Assembly: GCA_964635545.1 (NCBI GenBank)
Contig: CAZWOA010000001.1
Location: forward strand, 53,195-117,194
DNA from: JAGPIS01 sp964635545
GTDB taxonomy: Bacteria > Bacteroidota > Bacteroidia > Bacteroidales > Marinilabiliaceae
Length of the DNA: 64,000 nucleotides
Direction: 5' to 3'
Shown: positions 26,982 to 36,000 of the stretch, piece after piece
Numbering within the stretch: position 1 is the stretch's first letter
How the letters are laid out: each line of letters starts with the position of its first letter
Notes under the pieces: model-generated
What the model was told of the DNA's origin: nothing
The model's input: the letters and a program-made list of their open reading frames with translations, nothing else
The model's database searches: none
Position numbers and translations under genes: made by a program

Positions 26982-27956
26982 ATGTCAAAAGAAAGATACA
27001 AATATAATCCCGATTTACTATGCTATGTTAAGGTAGAAAAGGGACCTAAGTATTATATTTCACGATTATCATACCATGGAATATTCAGTTTGGTATTAGG
27101 AGCACTCTTTTTTGTGGGATATACCTATTTTTTAGACAGTCCTAAAGAGAAGCGTCTTAAAAGAGAGAATCAGCAACTGATATCGCAATATGAATTTATG
27201 AATCAGAAGGTTGACCAAATCGAAGTGGTGCTCAACGACCTTCAGATGAGAGATGAAAATATTTATCGTGTAATATTCGAAGCCGATTCAATACCTGCAT
27301 CAATTCGTAAAGCAGGTTTTGGTGGAGTAAACCGCTACGAACATCTTTATGGAATGTCGAATGAGAAGCTAGTGGTTAACACAGCCAAAAAACTGGATGT
27401 GGTGATGAAACAATTATACGTTCAAAGTAAGTCATTCGATGAAATAATAGAACTGGCACAGCGCAAAGATGAGATGCTCAAATGTATTCCTGCTATTATG
27501 CCAATATCCAACCGCGACCTTACACGCACGGCATCAGGCTGGGGATGGAGAATACACCCAGTATATAAGATTAAGAAATTCCACACCGGGATGGATTTCT
27601 CGGCACCAACAGGAACCGACATTTATGCCACAGGCGACGGCGTGGTGAAAGCTGTAACAACAAGCTTCTCGGGATACGGCAAGCATATTATTATCGATCA
27701 TGGCTTCGGATATGAATCGTTATATGCACACATGAGCGAATTTAAGGTAAAAGTGGGTCAAAAAGTTAAAAGAGGAGATATAATAGGACTGGTAGGAAAC
27801 ACCGGAACCAGTACAGCTCCACACATACATTACGAAGTTCATCTAAAAAAAGAGAGGGTAAACCCACAGCTATACTACTTCCAGGAAGACCTTACCGCAG
27901 AAGAGTATGACAGAATGATTGAAATATCTACAAATAGTAACCAGACATTTGACTGA
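26982..27956 (+). CDS. M23 (LytM-type) metallopeptidase, membrane anchored
   Basis: 324 residues. One membrane span at about residues 33-50 (IFSLVLGALFFVGYTYF), a coiled coil at about 55-85, and the LytM domain from about 185 to 295. Zinc ligands are visible in KFHTGMDFSAPTG (H-x-x-x-D), and the second motif HIHYEVH holds the remaining His pair. It is predicted to cut peptide crosslinks of peptidoglycan in the periplasm while anchored in the inner membrane. It has the N-in, C-out layout of MepM/DipM-like enzymes, and all ligands are intact, so it is likely active. Confidence 0.93.
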   Translation: MSKERYKYNPDLLCYVKVEKGPKYYISRLSYHGIFSLVLGALFFVGYTYFLDSPKEKRLKRENQQLISQYEFMNQKVDQIEVVLNDLQMRDENIYRVIFEADSIPASIRKAGFGGVNRYEHLYGMSNEKLVVNTAKKLDVVMKQLYVQSKSFDEIIELAQRKDEMLKCIPAIMPISNRDLTRTASGWGWRIHPVYKIKKFHTGMDFSAPTGTDIYATGDGVVKAVTTSFSGYGKHIIIDHGFGYESLYAHMSEFKVKVGQKVKRGDIIGLVGNTGTSTAPHIHYEVHLKKERVNPQLYYFQEDLTAEEYDRMIEISTNSNQTFD

Positions 27957-28410
27957 CAGGTGTTGATAGACTTTAAGAATCGCAATTAATCCCCCCCCTG
28001 AAGGACGGGGCTAATAAAAGACTCTTGCTTCCTAAAGAAACTTGGATAATCTTCTACTATCCATAATATCACCCCATACTGAGTTTTGCTTTCAAGAGGT
28101 ACTATAACAGTAAGCTGCACTAGGCTTGCATACGGCTATTCATGATTTATCCCCTGCGGGGAAATGCCATTACTAAAGCATAACGGCTTTAAAATTTCTT
28201 GATTGGCATAAAATTTCTACCCTCTACCCCATCAAAAGCTTTAAGTACTATTTTTATGACTTGCATATAATGCCTAACACCCGCCACTTTCGTCCTTCTC
28301 CTATTCCCAAAAAACCAAACCATGACATTATTCATTCACAAAAAAAGAAATAGATGGTAATTTTGAGTAGATAAGATTAAATCATTACTTAACTATTAAC
28401 AAACACAGTT
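27957..28410. other. non-coding region with two GC-rich mini hairpins
   Basis: 454 bases without a gene. C8 at 27991-27998 can pair with GGGG at 28007-28010 (CCCCTGAAGGACGGGG), and CCCCTGCGGGG (28151-28161) forms a second hairpin. The first resembles the end hairpins common near IS200/IS605-type elements, but no transposase, TnpB or flanking repeat is visible. TAATTTTG at 28358-28365 is a possible -7 box for pruA. Confidence 0.5.
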
Positions 28411-30036
28411 ATGGCAAAAGGATTCTATAACGTGCCGGTGGCTAAAAACGAACCTATTTTAAGCTATGCACCAGGCACCAAAGAGAGAGAAGAACTAAAG
28501 AAGCAACTTACAGACTTCCGCTCGGTAGAGCTTGACATCCCTATGGTGATAGGAGGTGAAGAGTACAGAACTGACAATAAGGTGAGAATACACCCCCCAC
28601 ACGATATAAAGCACACACTTGGGTATTACTATCAAGGTGATGAAACACACGTGCAAAAAGCAATAAAAGCCGCCTTAGCAGCAAAAGATAAATGGGCGGC
28701 ACTTCCATGGGAGCATCGAGCAGCTATATTTTTAAAAGCAGCCGACCTTTTATCGGGCCCATACAGACAGAAACTTAATGCCGCAACAATGCTGGGGCAG
28801 AGTAAAAATGCTTTTCAGGCAGAGATTGACTCAGCATGTGAATTGGCCGACTTTTTCAGATTCAACGTACAGTATATGACACAAATATATGCCGACCAGC
28901 CTGAATCGGCACCTGGAATGTGGAACAGATTGGAGTATCGTCCATTGGAAGGATTCGTATTTGCGCTTACACCATTTAATTTCACATCCATAGCGGGCAA
29001 TTTACCAACGGCACCGGCACTGATGGGTAATGTGGTAGTGTGGAAACCATCGAAAACAGCAATCTACTCTGCTCACATCCTTATGGAGCTATTCAAAGAA
29101 GCCGGAGTGCCAGAGGGAGTTATAAACCTGGTATTTGTATCGGGTCCAACCGCTGCCAAAGAGATATTCACACACCCCGATTTTGCCGGTATTCACTTCA
29201 CAGGAAGCACAGAGGTATTCCAGGATATCTGGAAAAACATAGGAAATAACATCCATAATTATAGAAGCTATCCAAGAATTGTTGGCGAAACAGGCGGAAA
29301 AGACTTTGTGGTTGCTCACAATTCATGCGATGCAAAGGCAGTTGCAACAGCACTCACACGAGGAGCATTTGAGTATCAAGGTCAGAAATGCTCGGCAGCA
29401 TCGAGGGCATACCTACCTGCAAGCCGCTGGGCCGAGATAAAAAAATATATGGAGGAAGACCTAAAGAGCATTAAAATGGGTGGACCCGAAGATTTTGGCA
29501 ACTTTGTGAATGCAGTTATCGACCAGGCATCCTACAAAAAGATGGAAGAGGTAATCAAAGAGGCAAAAGCAGCTGTAGATGCGAAAGTTATAATGGGTGG
29601 AAAGTGCGATATGAGTGTAGGCTATTTTGTGGAACCTACGGTTATACTCACCACCAATCCTAATTACAGAACAATGCATGAAGAGCTATTTGGCCCAATA
29701 CTCACCATTTATGTATATGAAGATGCCAAGTTTGAAGACACACTCGAACTTGTTGATAAAACATCAATCTATGCACTTACCGGAGCCATTTTCTCGCAGG
29801 ATAGGTACATTACCGATATTGCCACAAAGAGATTGAGCAATGCAGCTGGTAACTTCTACATTAACGACAAACCTACAGGAGCTGTGGTAGGCCAACAACC
29901 ATTTGGTGGTGCCAGAGGTTCGGGAACCAACGATAAAGCCGGATCGGCAATCAACCTGATGAGATGGGTGAGTCCGCGCACAATCAAGGAGACTTTTGTA
30001 CCTGCAACGGACTACAGATATCCGTTTTTGGGATAA
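28411..30036 (+). CDS. pruA: L-glutamate gamma-semialdehyde dehydrogenase (P5CDH)
   Basis: 541 residues, the stand-alone P5CDH length. Aldehyde dehydrogenase fold: NAD site FTGSTEVFQDIWKNIGNN, general base Glu in PRIVGETGGKDFVV, nucleophile Cys in YQGQKCSAASRAYLP, and LFGPILTIYVYED. The C-terminal INDKPTGAVVGQQPFGGARG is the P5CDH signature. It oxidises glutamate semialdehyde to glutamate, the second step of proline catabolism. The first step, proline dehydrogenase, is at 59796-60707, about 30 kb away rather than fused or adjacent. Confidence 0.95.
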   Translation: MAKGFYNVPVAKNEPILSYAPGTKEREELKKQLTDFRSVELDIPMVIGGEEYRTDNKVRIHPPHDIKHTLGYYYQGDETHVQKAIKAALAAKDKWAALPWEHRAAIFLKAADLLSGPYRQKLNAATMLGQSKNAFQAEIDSACELADFFRFNVQYMTQIYADQPESAPGMWNRLEYRPLEGFVFALTPFNFTSIAGNLPTAPALMGNVVVWKPSKTAIYSAHILMELFKEAGVPEGVINLVFVSGPTAAKEIFTHPDFAGIHFTGSTEVFQDIWKNIGNNIHNYRSYPRIVGETGGKDFVVAHNSCDAKAVATALTRGAFEYQGQKCSAASRAYLPASRWAEIKKYMEEDLKSIKMGGPEDFGNFVNAVIDQASYKKMEEVIKEAKAAVDAKVIMGGKCDMSVGYFVEPTVILTTNPNYRTMHEELFGPILTIYVYEDAKFEDTLELVDKTSIYALTGAIFSQDRYITDIATKRLSNAAGNFYINDKPTGAVVGQQPFGGARGSGTNDKAGSAINLMRWVSPRTIKETFVPATDYRYPFLG

Positions 30037-30064
30037 GAATAACCTGATGAGATTATAACCATAC

Positions 30065-30104
30065 AAAACCGCATTGAAAGAGTAACTTTTAATGCGGTTT
30101 TTTT
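30065..30104 (+). terminator. terminator after pruA
   Basis: AAACCGCATT (30066-30075) pairs perfectly with AATGCGGTTT (30091-30100), T to 30104. Confidence 0.9.
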
Positions 30105-30105
30105 A

Positions 30106-30113
30106 TAACTTTG
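30106..30113 (+). promoter_or_regulatory. -7 box upstream of FtsB-like gene
   Basis: TAACTTTG, an exact TAnnTTTG, 28 bases before the GTG start. The -33 region is taken up by the pruA terminator and has no TTTG. Confidence 0.4.
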
Positions 30114-30141
30114 AGCCAATCAAGTTTTTCTATATACCAAA

Positions 30142-30459
30142 GTGGAACAGAAGAGAGAAAGAAATAATATTTTGTGGCAAACTATAGCCCCTTTATTCAG
30201 AAACAAATACTTTATCACAGCATTTGGCTTTCTGATATGGATTACCCTTTTTGACCAGAATAACCTGATACAACGCTACAACCTCACTCAAAAAATAAAG
30301 CAACTTGAAGAGGAGAAGAGCAAACTAACCACTCAAATAGAGCAAAACAACCGGAAAATGAACGAGTTGAAAGGGAGTAAAGAGAAGCTCGAAAAATTTG
30401 CCCGCGAAGAGTATTTGATGCTTAAGGATGGAGAAGTGGTGTTTGTAATAGTAGAATAA
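30142..30459 (+). CDS. septum formation initiator (FtsB/DivIC family)
   Basis: 105 residues from a GTG start. One membrane span (YFITAFGFLIWITLF, about residues 20-37), then a periplasmic coiled coil rich in Leu, Lys and Glu (about 45-82), then the family's C-terminal REEYLMLKDGEVVFVIVE. FtsB/DivIC bridges FtsL and FtsQ in the divisome. Size and topology are exactly as expected. It is followed after 64 bases by a small membrane protein. Confidence 0.9.
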   Translation: MEQKRERNNILWQTIAPLFRNKYFITAFGFLIWITLFDQNNLIQRYNLTQKIKQLEEEKSKLTTQIEQNNRKMNELKGSKEKLEKFAREEYLMLKDGEVVFVIVE

Positions 30460-30523
30460 ACTTAATGGCTTCATTTCGATACTTGCAAAAGCCATTATTT
30501 CCATAATAAATAACAACTGAAAT

Positions 30524-30844
30524 ATGAGAATACTAAAGCTACTTAGTGCGCTATATTACCTTGGCATGGCATTATTAGTAATAGCAGTAATTACGCTAAT
30601 TGCAAAAATATCTATTGCTAAATGGATATTCGTTGCCGCTCTTGTGCCCATTGTGGGTGTAAGGCTATACAACAGGATAGTGTGTGTACCAGAAAGAAAG
30701 AGAATTAACTCCATACTTTTTATCAGTTCACTATTTCTGGTGGTAGCTGCCTTCCTGATATTTGAGAACCGCAACTATTGGATTGTTGCTGTATTAATCA
30801 CTGCCGTTTTGGATTTTTACGTTAGTTTCAGAAAAATAAAATAA
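30524..30844 (+). CDS. small integral membrane protein
   Basis: 106 residues with four hydrophobic segments: LLSALYYLGMALLVIAVITL, then WIFVAALVPIVGVRL, then ILFISSLFLVVAAFLI, and YWIVAVLITAVLDFYVSF. A short Arg/Lys-rich loop separates spans two and three. Similar small proteins next to FtsB occur in Bacteroidales, but I do not recognise a named family. It is probably cotranscribed with the FtsB-like gene. Function unknown. Confidence 0.7.
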   Translation: MRILKLLSALYYLGMALLVIAVITLIAKISIAKWIFVAALVPIVGVRLYNRIVCVPERKRINSILFISSLFLVVAAFLIFENRNYWIVAVLITAVLDFYVSFRKIK

Positions 30845-30880
30845 AAAAGGGAGGCAAATTAATGTCTCCCTTTATATTTC
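30842..30880. terminator. bidirectional terminator
   Basis: AAAGGGAG (30846-30853) pairs with CTCCCTTT (30866-30873). An A run on the left makes a strong U tail on the minus strand, for the OmpH gene ending at 30895. Confidence 0.8.
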
Positions 30881-30894
30881 AATCTAAAAAAATA

Positions 30895-31494
30895 TTATTT
30901 CTTAGTTGCTATTTGGTAACGCTTGTTAAGCTTTTCAACCACATCATTGGTAATATCTGTGCCAGGTGCTCCATACAGTACATTATCACCCAAAGTGTTG
31001 CTCAACACAAGTTGATAACCCTTACTGGCAGTATAGGACTGTAGGAAGTTGGTTAAAGTATCGCGAAGCTCACGATTAATACGCTCTTGTTCGCGAAGAA
31101 GCTCATTTGAAAGCTTATTATTCAACTCCTGAAGGTCCATTTCGGCTTTCTGAAGACGCTTCTCCTCTGATTGTGCACGCTCTAACGATAAGAAGCCATT
31201 ATTCTGCACCTTACGTTGGAACTCCATGGCATCTTGTTGAAACACCCTGTACTTACTATTAAAATCGGTACGTGAGGACTCTTCTTTACGCATAATGACA
31301 TCATTAAGCACCTTTGCATACTCGTACTTAATGAGCAGTGAGTCAGTGTTGATATAAACCACTGAATTTACAGTAGAACCCTCTGATTTAGTTACCACTT
31401 CAGAAGAGGTGGCAGCACCTTTATCACAAGAAGCAACCAAGAGAACTAAAGCTGTAAATAAAGCTACATTAATAATTTTATACCATTGTTTCAT
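30895..31494 (-). CDS. OmpH/Skp-family periplasmic chaperone, lipoprotein
   Basis: 199 residues. The lipoprotein signal ends in LLVASCDKG (Cys at about 23), so it is lipidated, unlike soluble Skp. The body is VVYINTDSLLIKYEYAKVLN followed by a long coiled coil (two hairpin tentacles) and a C-terminal beta segment, GYQLVLSNTLGDNVLYG, characteristic of OmpH. It should hold outer membrane barrel proteins on their way to the BAM complex. It lies downstream of PorP/SprF and the giant adhesin on the same strand, but a separate -7 box (minus strand, 31532-31539, TATATTTG) suggests its own promoter. Confidence 0.9.
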   Translation of the reverse strand: MKQWYKIINVALFTALVLLVASCDKGAATSSEVVTKSEGSTVNSVVYINTDSLLIKYEYAKVLNDVIMRKEESSRTDFNSKYRVFQQDAMEFQRKVQNNGFLSLERAQSEEKRLQKAEMDLQELNNKLSNELLREQERINRELRDTLTNFLQSYTASKGYQLVLSNTLGDNVLYGAPGTDITNDVVEKLNKRYQIATKK

Positions 31495-31651
31495 ATTCTA
31501 TATTTAATGATTCGTTTCCTATTTAGAAACACAAATATAAATGTTTGGGCCACATTAAAAAAAATATGGATGTATATTTTTACTCACCTTACATAAAATA
31601 GCCGGATTTTTACATGTAATGAGTCGCCTGGCGCATGAGCATCAAATCTTA

Positions 31652-32719
31652 TCAGAAAATGCGTCTTGTTTTACGTTTATATTTAGATCCACCAAAACCA
31701 TATCCGAGCACTGGTTCGCGACATGGCACAGGCTTACGGCTGGGCGTATATGTCATATCCTGGTTGAAGCGATATATTAATGATATCTCATGAGCTCCAT
31801 GGCTATATGCCGCAAGTTTAGAGAGGGTAAGGTCGTAACTATAACCAATACGTATATCGCCCACATTTACGCCTACACTGGGTATTATAGCATCAATATT
31901 CGATATCTCATTTTTAGTACGCACAGGCAAGCCTCTATACCACAATCCAAGCTCTACGGGATTGAAAAACCAATAAACCCCAAAGTCGAATTGGTTAAAA
32001 TCAAATTGTTTACGATAATTAAATGCTACAGTAATAGTTTTAGCATCTTCATTTCGTCGCGGTTCACGATATACAAATTTATAGCCACCATATACAGTAC
32101 TTTTAATCTCATTTTTGGTGGTTATATCTGTAAACCGTATATCATTACGCACTAAATGATCGAATGCAGCACCAATCCAGAAATTATTACCATAGAACAT
32201 CAAAGAAGCAGCGGCATCAAAACCTCCTTTACTCCTTGTTTCTAGGTCAAGACCTCCTCCATGCCCAGGAGTTATTATTCCCCCTGGATCAATATCTTCG
32301 GGCAAAGTTGCTTTTGAAGGATCTATTCTTCGCTGTGCATATTTAAAAGAGATACCCGGACGCAAATAGAGTTCTTCGGCAACAGTAAACTCATATGAAT
32401 ATAGAAAGGAGAACTCATCATTAACAAGAAGACCTCCCCCTTGATCATCGCGCAGAAACATGAAGCCCACTCCACTATTGAAGGGTTCAAAATAGTGATC
32501 TAACGCCACTCCATAGAACTGATAGGTATTACCTGCTCCCGGCCATTGGTTACGATAATTCAGCCCCAATCTGCCTCCATTAGTAAAACCGGTGAAAGAG
32601 GGACTCAAGTACATAGATGATTCATACATCTGAGAGAAGGTCATATCCTGCCCATACCCTTTAGGTATAGACAGGATTAACAAGATTACAACTGATAGTA
32701 TCCGGGTTATATACTGCAT
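31652..32719 (-). CDS. PorP/SprF family T9SS membrane protein
   Basis: 355 residues. Signal peptide (MQYITRILSVVILLILSIP) followed by the family opening QDMTFSQMYESSMYLSPSF with TGFTNGGRLGLNYRNQWPG. The rest is a predicted outer membrane barrel, with alternate strands such as FDFGVYWFFNPVELGLWYRG and IRIGYSYDLTLSKL. In Flavobacterium, SprF lies next to sprB and is needed to bring SprB to the surface. Here the gene starts 10 bases after the stop of the giant adhesin, so it is cotranscribed and is probably the dedicated partner of that adhesin. Confidence 0.93.
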   Translation of the reverse strand: MQYITRILSVVILLILSIPKGYGQDMTFSQMYESSMYLSPSFTGFTNGGRLGLNYRNQWPGAGNTYQFYGVALDHYFEPFNSGVGFMFLRDDQGGGLLVNDEFSFLYSYEFTVAEELYLRPGISFKYAQRRIDPSKATLPEDIDPGGIITPGHGGGLDLETRSKGGFDAAASLMFYGNNFWIGAAFDHLVRNDIRFTDITTKNEIKSTVYGGYKFVYREPRRNEDAKTITVAFNYRKQFDFNQFDFGVYWFFNPVELGLWYRGLPVRTKNEISNIDAIIPSVGVNVGDIRIGYSYDLTLSKLAAYSHGAHEISLIYRFNQDMTYTPSRKPVPCREPVLGYGFGGSKYKRKTRRIF

Positions 32720-32729
32720 CTCAAAAATT

Positions 32730-33030
32730 TTATCGTGCTAAAAGAACATGTCCTGTTTTGCTATACTCTTTTCCACTGATGAATCGCCCGGTAGCAACCC
32801 AAACATACACTGCCTGGGGAGCAATCTGGCCGTTGAAGAATCCATTCCATCCTTCATCAATATCATCAGTTTCAAAAATCAGCTGGCCCCATCGATTAAA
32901 AATCTGTAAATGGAACTGATCCACATCCTGATACACTGGTTTAAAGACCGCATTTAGGTCGAACTGACTTGTTCCTCCACCACCATCGGGCCTTGGCCTA
33001 AATGTATTGGGGAAGGTTATAAACCCACCT
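32730..33030 (-). other. type B T9SS C-terminal sorting domain
   Basis: The last 98 residues of the adhesin: ITFPNTFRPRPDGGGGTS, then FHLQIFNRWGQLIFETDD, a G-W-N-G step and GHVLLAR. This domain directs the protein through T9SS and is usual for SprB-type substrates that depend on PorP/SprF. Confidence 0.92.
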
Positions 33031-36000
33031 TTGCGGGCCTCTATAAACTCTGGTTTAGTTATTTTATCTTCACAACCATACTGGTTCCACACCTTCAATG
33101 AAACAGTATATAGCCCCTCGTCAACATATTTATAGTCGGGGTTCTTTTCGGTCGATTCGCCTCCATCGCCAAAGGTCCAGCTCCACTTAACGGCATCTAT
33201 GCTAAAGTTACGGAACCTAACAACATCATCGGGCAGGAATACTAAAGTAGGTGCTGCATCGAAGTCGGCTGTAGGATGGTCGTAAACCTTTATCAGTTTA
33301 GAGAACTGGGTATCTTTACCATCAGGACCTGGAGTGGTAAGTACCACATTGTAATTACCGGGTTGCTCAAAGGTATGAATAGGATTACGAATAACAGTTG
33401 TAGAACCGTCGTTGAAATCCCAATGGAATACCTTAGCACCCACCGATTGGTCGGTAAACCTCACTGTGAGAGGAGCACATCCTTCTGATACATCAACGGC
33501 AAAACCTGCCAATGGCACCTGGCGATACTCAATTACCACATCATCGGATGCTTTACAGTCATCTGTCCATATTGTCCAGCGGAATGTGTTATTACCCGGA
33601 TGCAGGTCATACACCATGGTATTGAAGTATGTATCATCTTCAAATCGTGCACCACCGGCCACAAGTTCCCATTTACCTTGAACAGAACCGGGATTACCAG
33701 CCTTAAGCTCATAAGAATCAACATAAGTAATATCATCTTCTCCAGCGTACGGATCTGCCATTTGATTAACAATAATTACATCATCCTGGGTAGAGCAACT
33801 TCCGTATGACACTGTCCAGCGATAGATATTTTCGCCATAACCGATATTGCGTACAATGGTGCGGTTGTAATATACATCATCAAATACACCTTTACCACTG
33901 ATAACACTCCATGTACCTACACCACTTGTAGGATTATTGGCATTAAGAGTATGGTAATCATCACAAATTGTTCGTCCAGTTCCTGCATTAGCTTGATCGG
34001 GAATCTTATTGGTGATAACAACCTCATCGGTGCTAAAACATTTGCCATTACTAATTTTCCATTGAAGTACGTTCTCACCGAATCCGAGATTGCGCACTGT
34101 AGTTTTAGGATTATTAGGATCGTCGAAATTGGCACGACCTGACACTAAAGTCCATACACCGGCACCCCTACCAGAATTATTGGCATCGAGAACAGCATAA
34201 TCCTTACAGTCATCAATATCAGGCCCTGCAGTGGCTTGAATTGCACTATTATTGAGAAGAGTAACCTCATCAAACACCGAACACTGACCCTGAGTTAAAG
34301 TCCAACGAAGTATATTCTCACCTTCCGACAGATTAGTAATCACTGAATTAGGACTCAATGGATCGCTAAAATTACCGGAACCTTTGGTTATACTCCATAT
34401 TCCCGTTCCAAACTCAGCCGGATTGGCCTTAAGGGTAAAGGTATTGGAGCACACCTCTTCGCTACGGCCTGCATAAGGCACCGATGGCAGATTATTGGTG
34501 ATACGTACATCATCAAATAGCGAACACTGATTGTTCACAACCGTCCAGCGGAACACGTTATCACCTTTAGACAGTTTGGTAACCTTAGTTTTCGGATTAA
34601 GATCATTCTCAATAATACCACTACCTGTAAGTACAGTCCATGTTCCAACACCCACATCAACAGGAGTGGCATCGAGCACAACCTCGTCTTTACATATAGG
34701 AAGACTATTGCCCGCATAGGCTCTGCTTGGCAGGTCATTCTGAATCTCAATCTCATCATTAGTGCTACAGCCACGATATTCAATAGTCCACCTGAGTCTG
34801 TTTTTACCTTTTGCCAGGCCTTTAACGATGGTGGCAGGATCATTCTGATTTTCAAACTGAGCCTGACTTGTACCTCCAACTACCGACCATGTACCAACGC
34901 CCGGATTTGGATTATTGGCTGCAAGTTGTGTAGTCTCGCTACATATCACTTCTGAATCACCTGCTTTAGCTTCGATTCTATTATAGCTTATCTGCACATC
35001 ATCCTCAGAATAACAACCTTTATGCTCAACACGCCAGTTAAATATATTATCACCAAATGCGATATTGGTTATCTGGGTTGAGTTGGCCGTATCATCGGCA
35101 ATATTGGCACCACCACTCTTGATGGTCCACTTACCGGTACCAACTGCAGGTTTAGATGCATTTAGCATGGTGAAATCTTTATCACACAAGCTTTGATTAC
35201 CTCCGGCATTGGCTTCTGATGGCGAGTTATTAGTAATTCTGATTTCAGATACTGATGGGCAGTTCTTATGCATAATAGTCCATGTAAGGATGTTATCACC
35301 CCTATCGAGCGATCTAACCACAGTATAAGGATCATTAATATCGGCAAACACAGCCTTACCCGAGCCGCCTTTAACGCCCCAAGTACCTACACCTGGAGAA
35401 GGATTATTGGCCGCAAGCACCAACGTATCGATACAGATAGTTATATGATCATCGATACCTGCAACCGACTGGATAAAGTTATTATTAATCACTACTTCTG
35501 ATGTTGATGTACAACCATTGTTATCAACCGTCCAGCGGAATCGGTTAGATCCAAGGGCTAGACCTGTAACTCTTGTCAATCTATCAAATTCATCTTCGAT
35601 AACACCCGATCCATGTATCAATGTCCATCTACCAACACCATTAAGCGGTGCGGCTGCACCAAGGCGAGTTTCAGAGGTACACACATTTTGGTCGCCACCT
35701 GCATAAGCTACGGATGGCTCGTTATTTATCACAACCACCTCATCACGTGTAAAGCAAGTAGGAGTACTTCCTCGAATTATCCATGCAAATACATTCCGTC
35801 CTTGTGCAAGGTTGGTTGCATAGTTACCGTCAAATTTAGCCCGGCCCTCAACTACAACCCACTCACCAACACCAAAGGTAGGATTGTTGGGTTTAAGCTC
35901 ATACTGACCGTTACACACTACATCACCATCACCAGCGAATGCATCATCAGGCATGTCGTTGAGTACCCTGATAGTATCAGAAGAGGGACAGCCCTTATAG

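Noticed and set aside
27991..28161. IS200/IS605 element
   Set aside because: Only hairpins resembling ends were seen; no transposase or TnpB and no target-site features.
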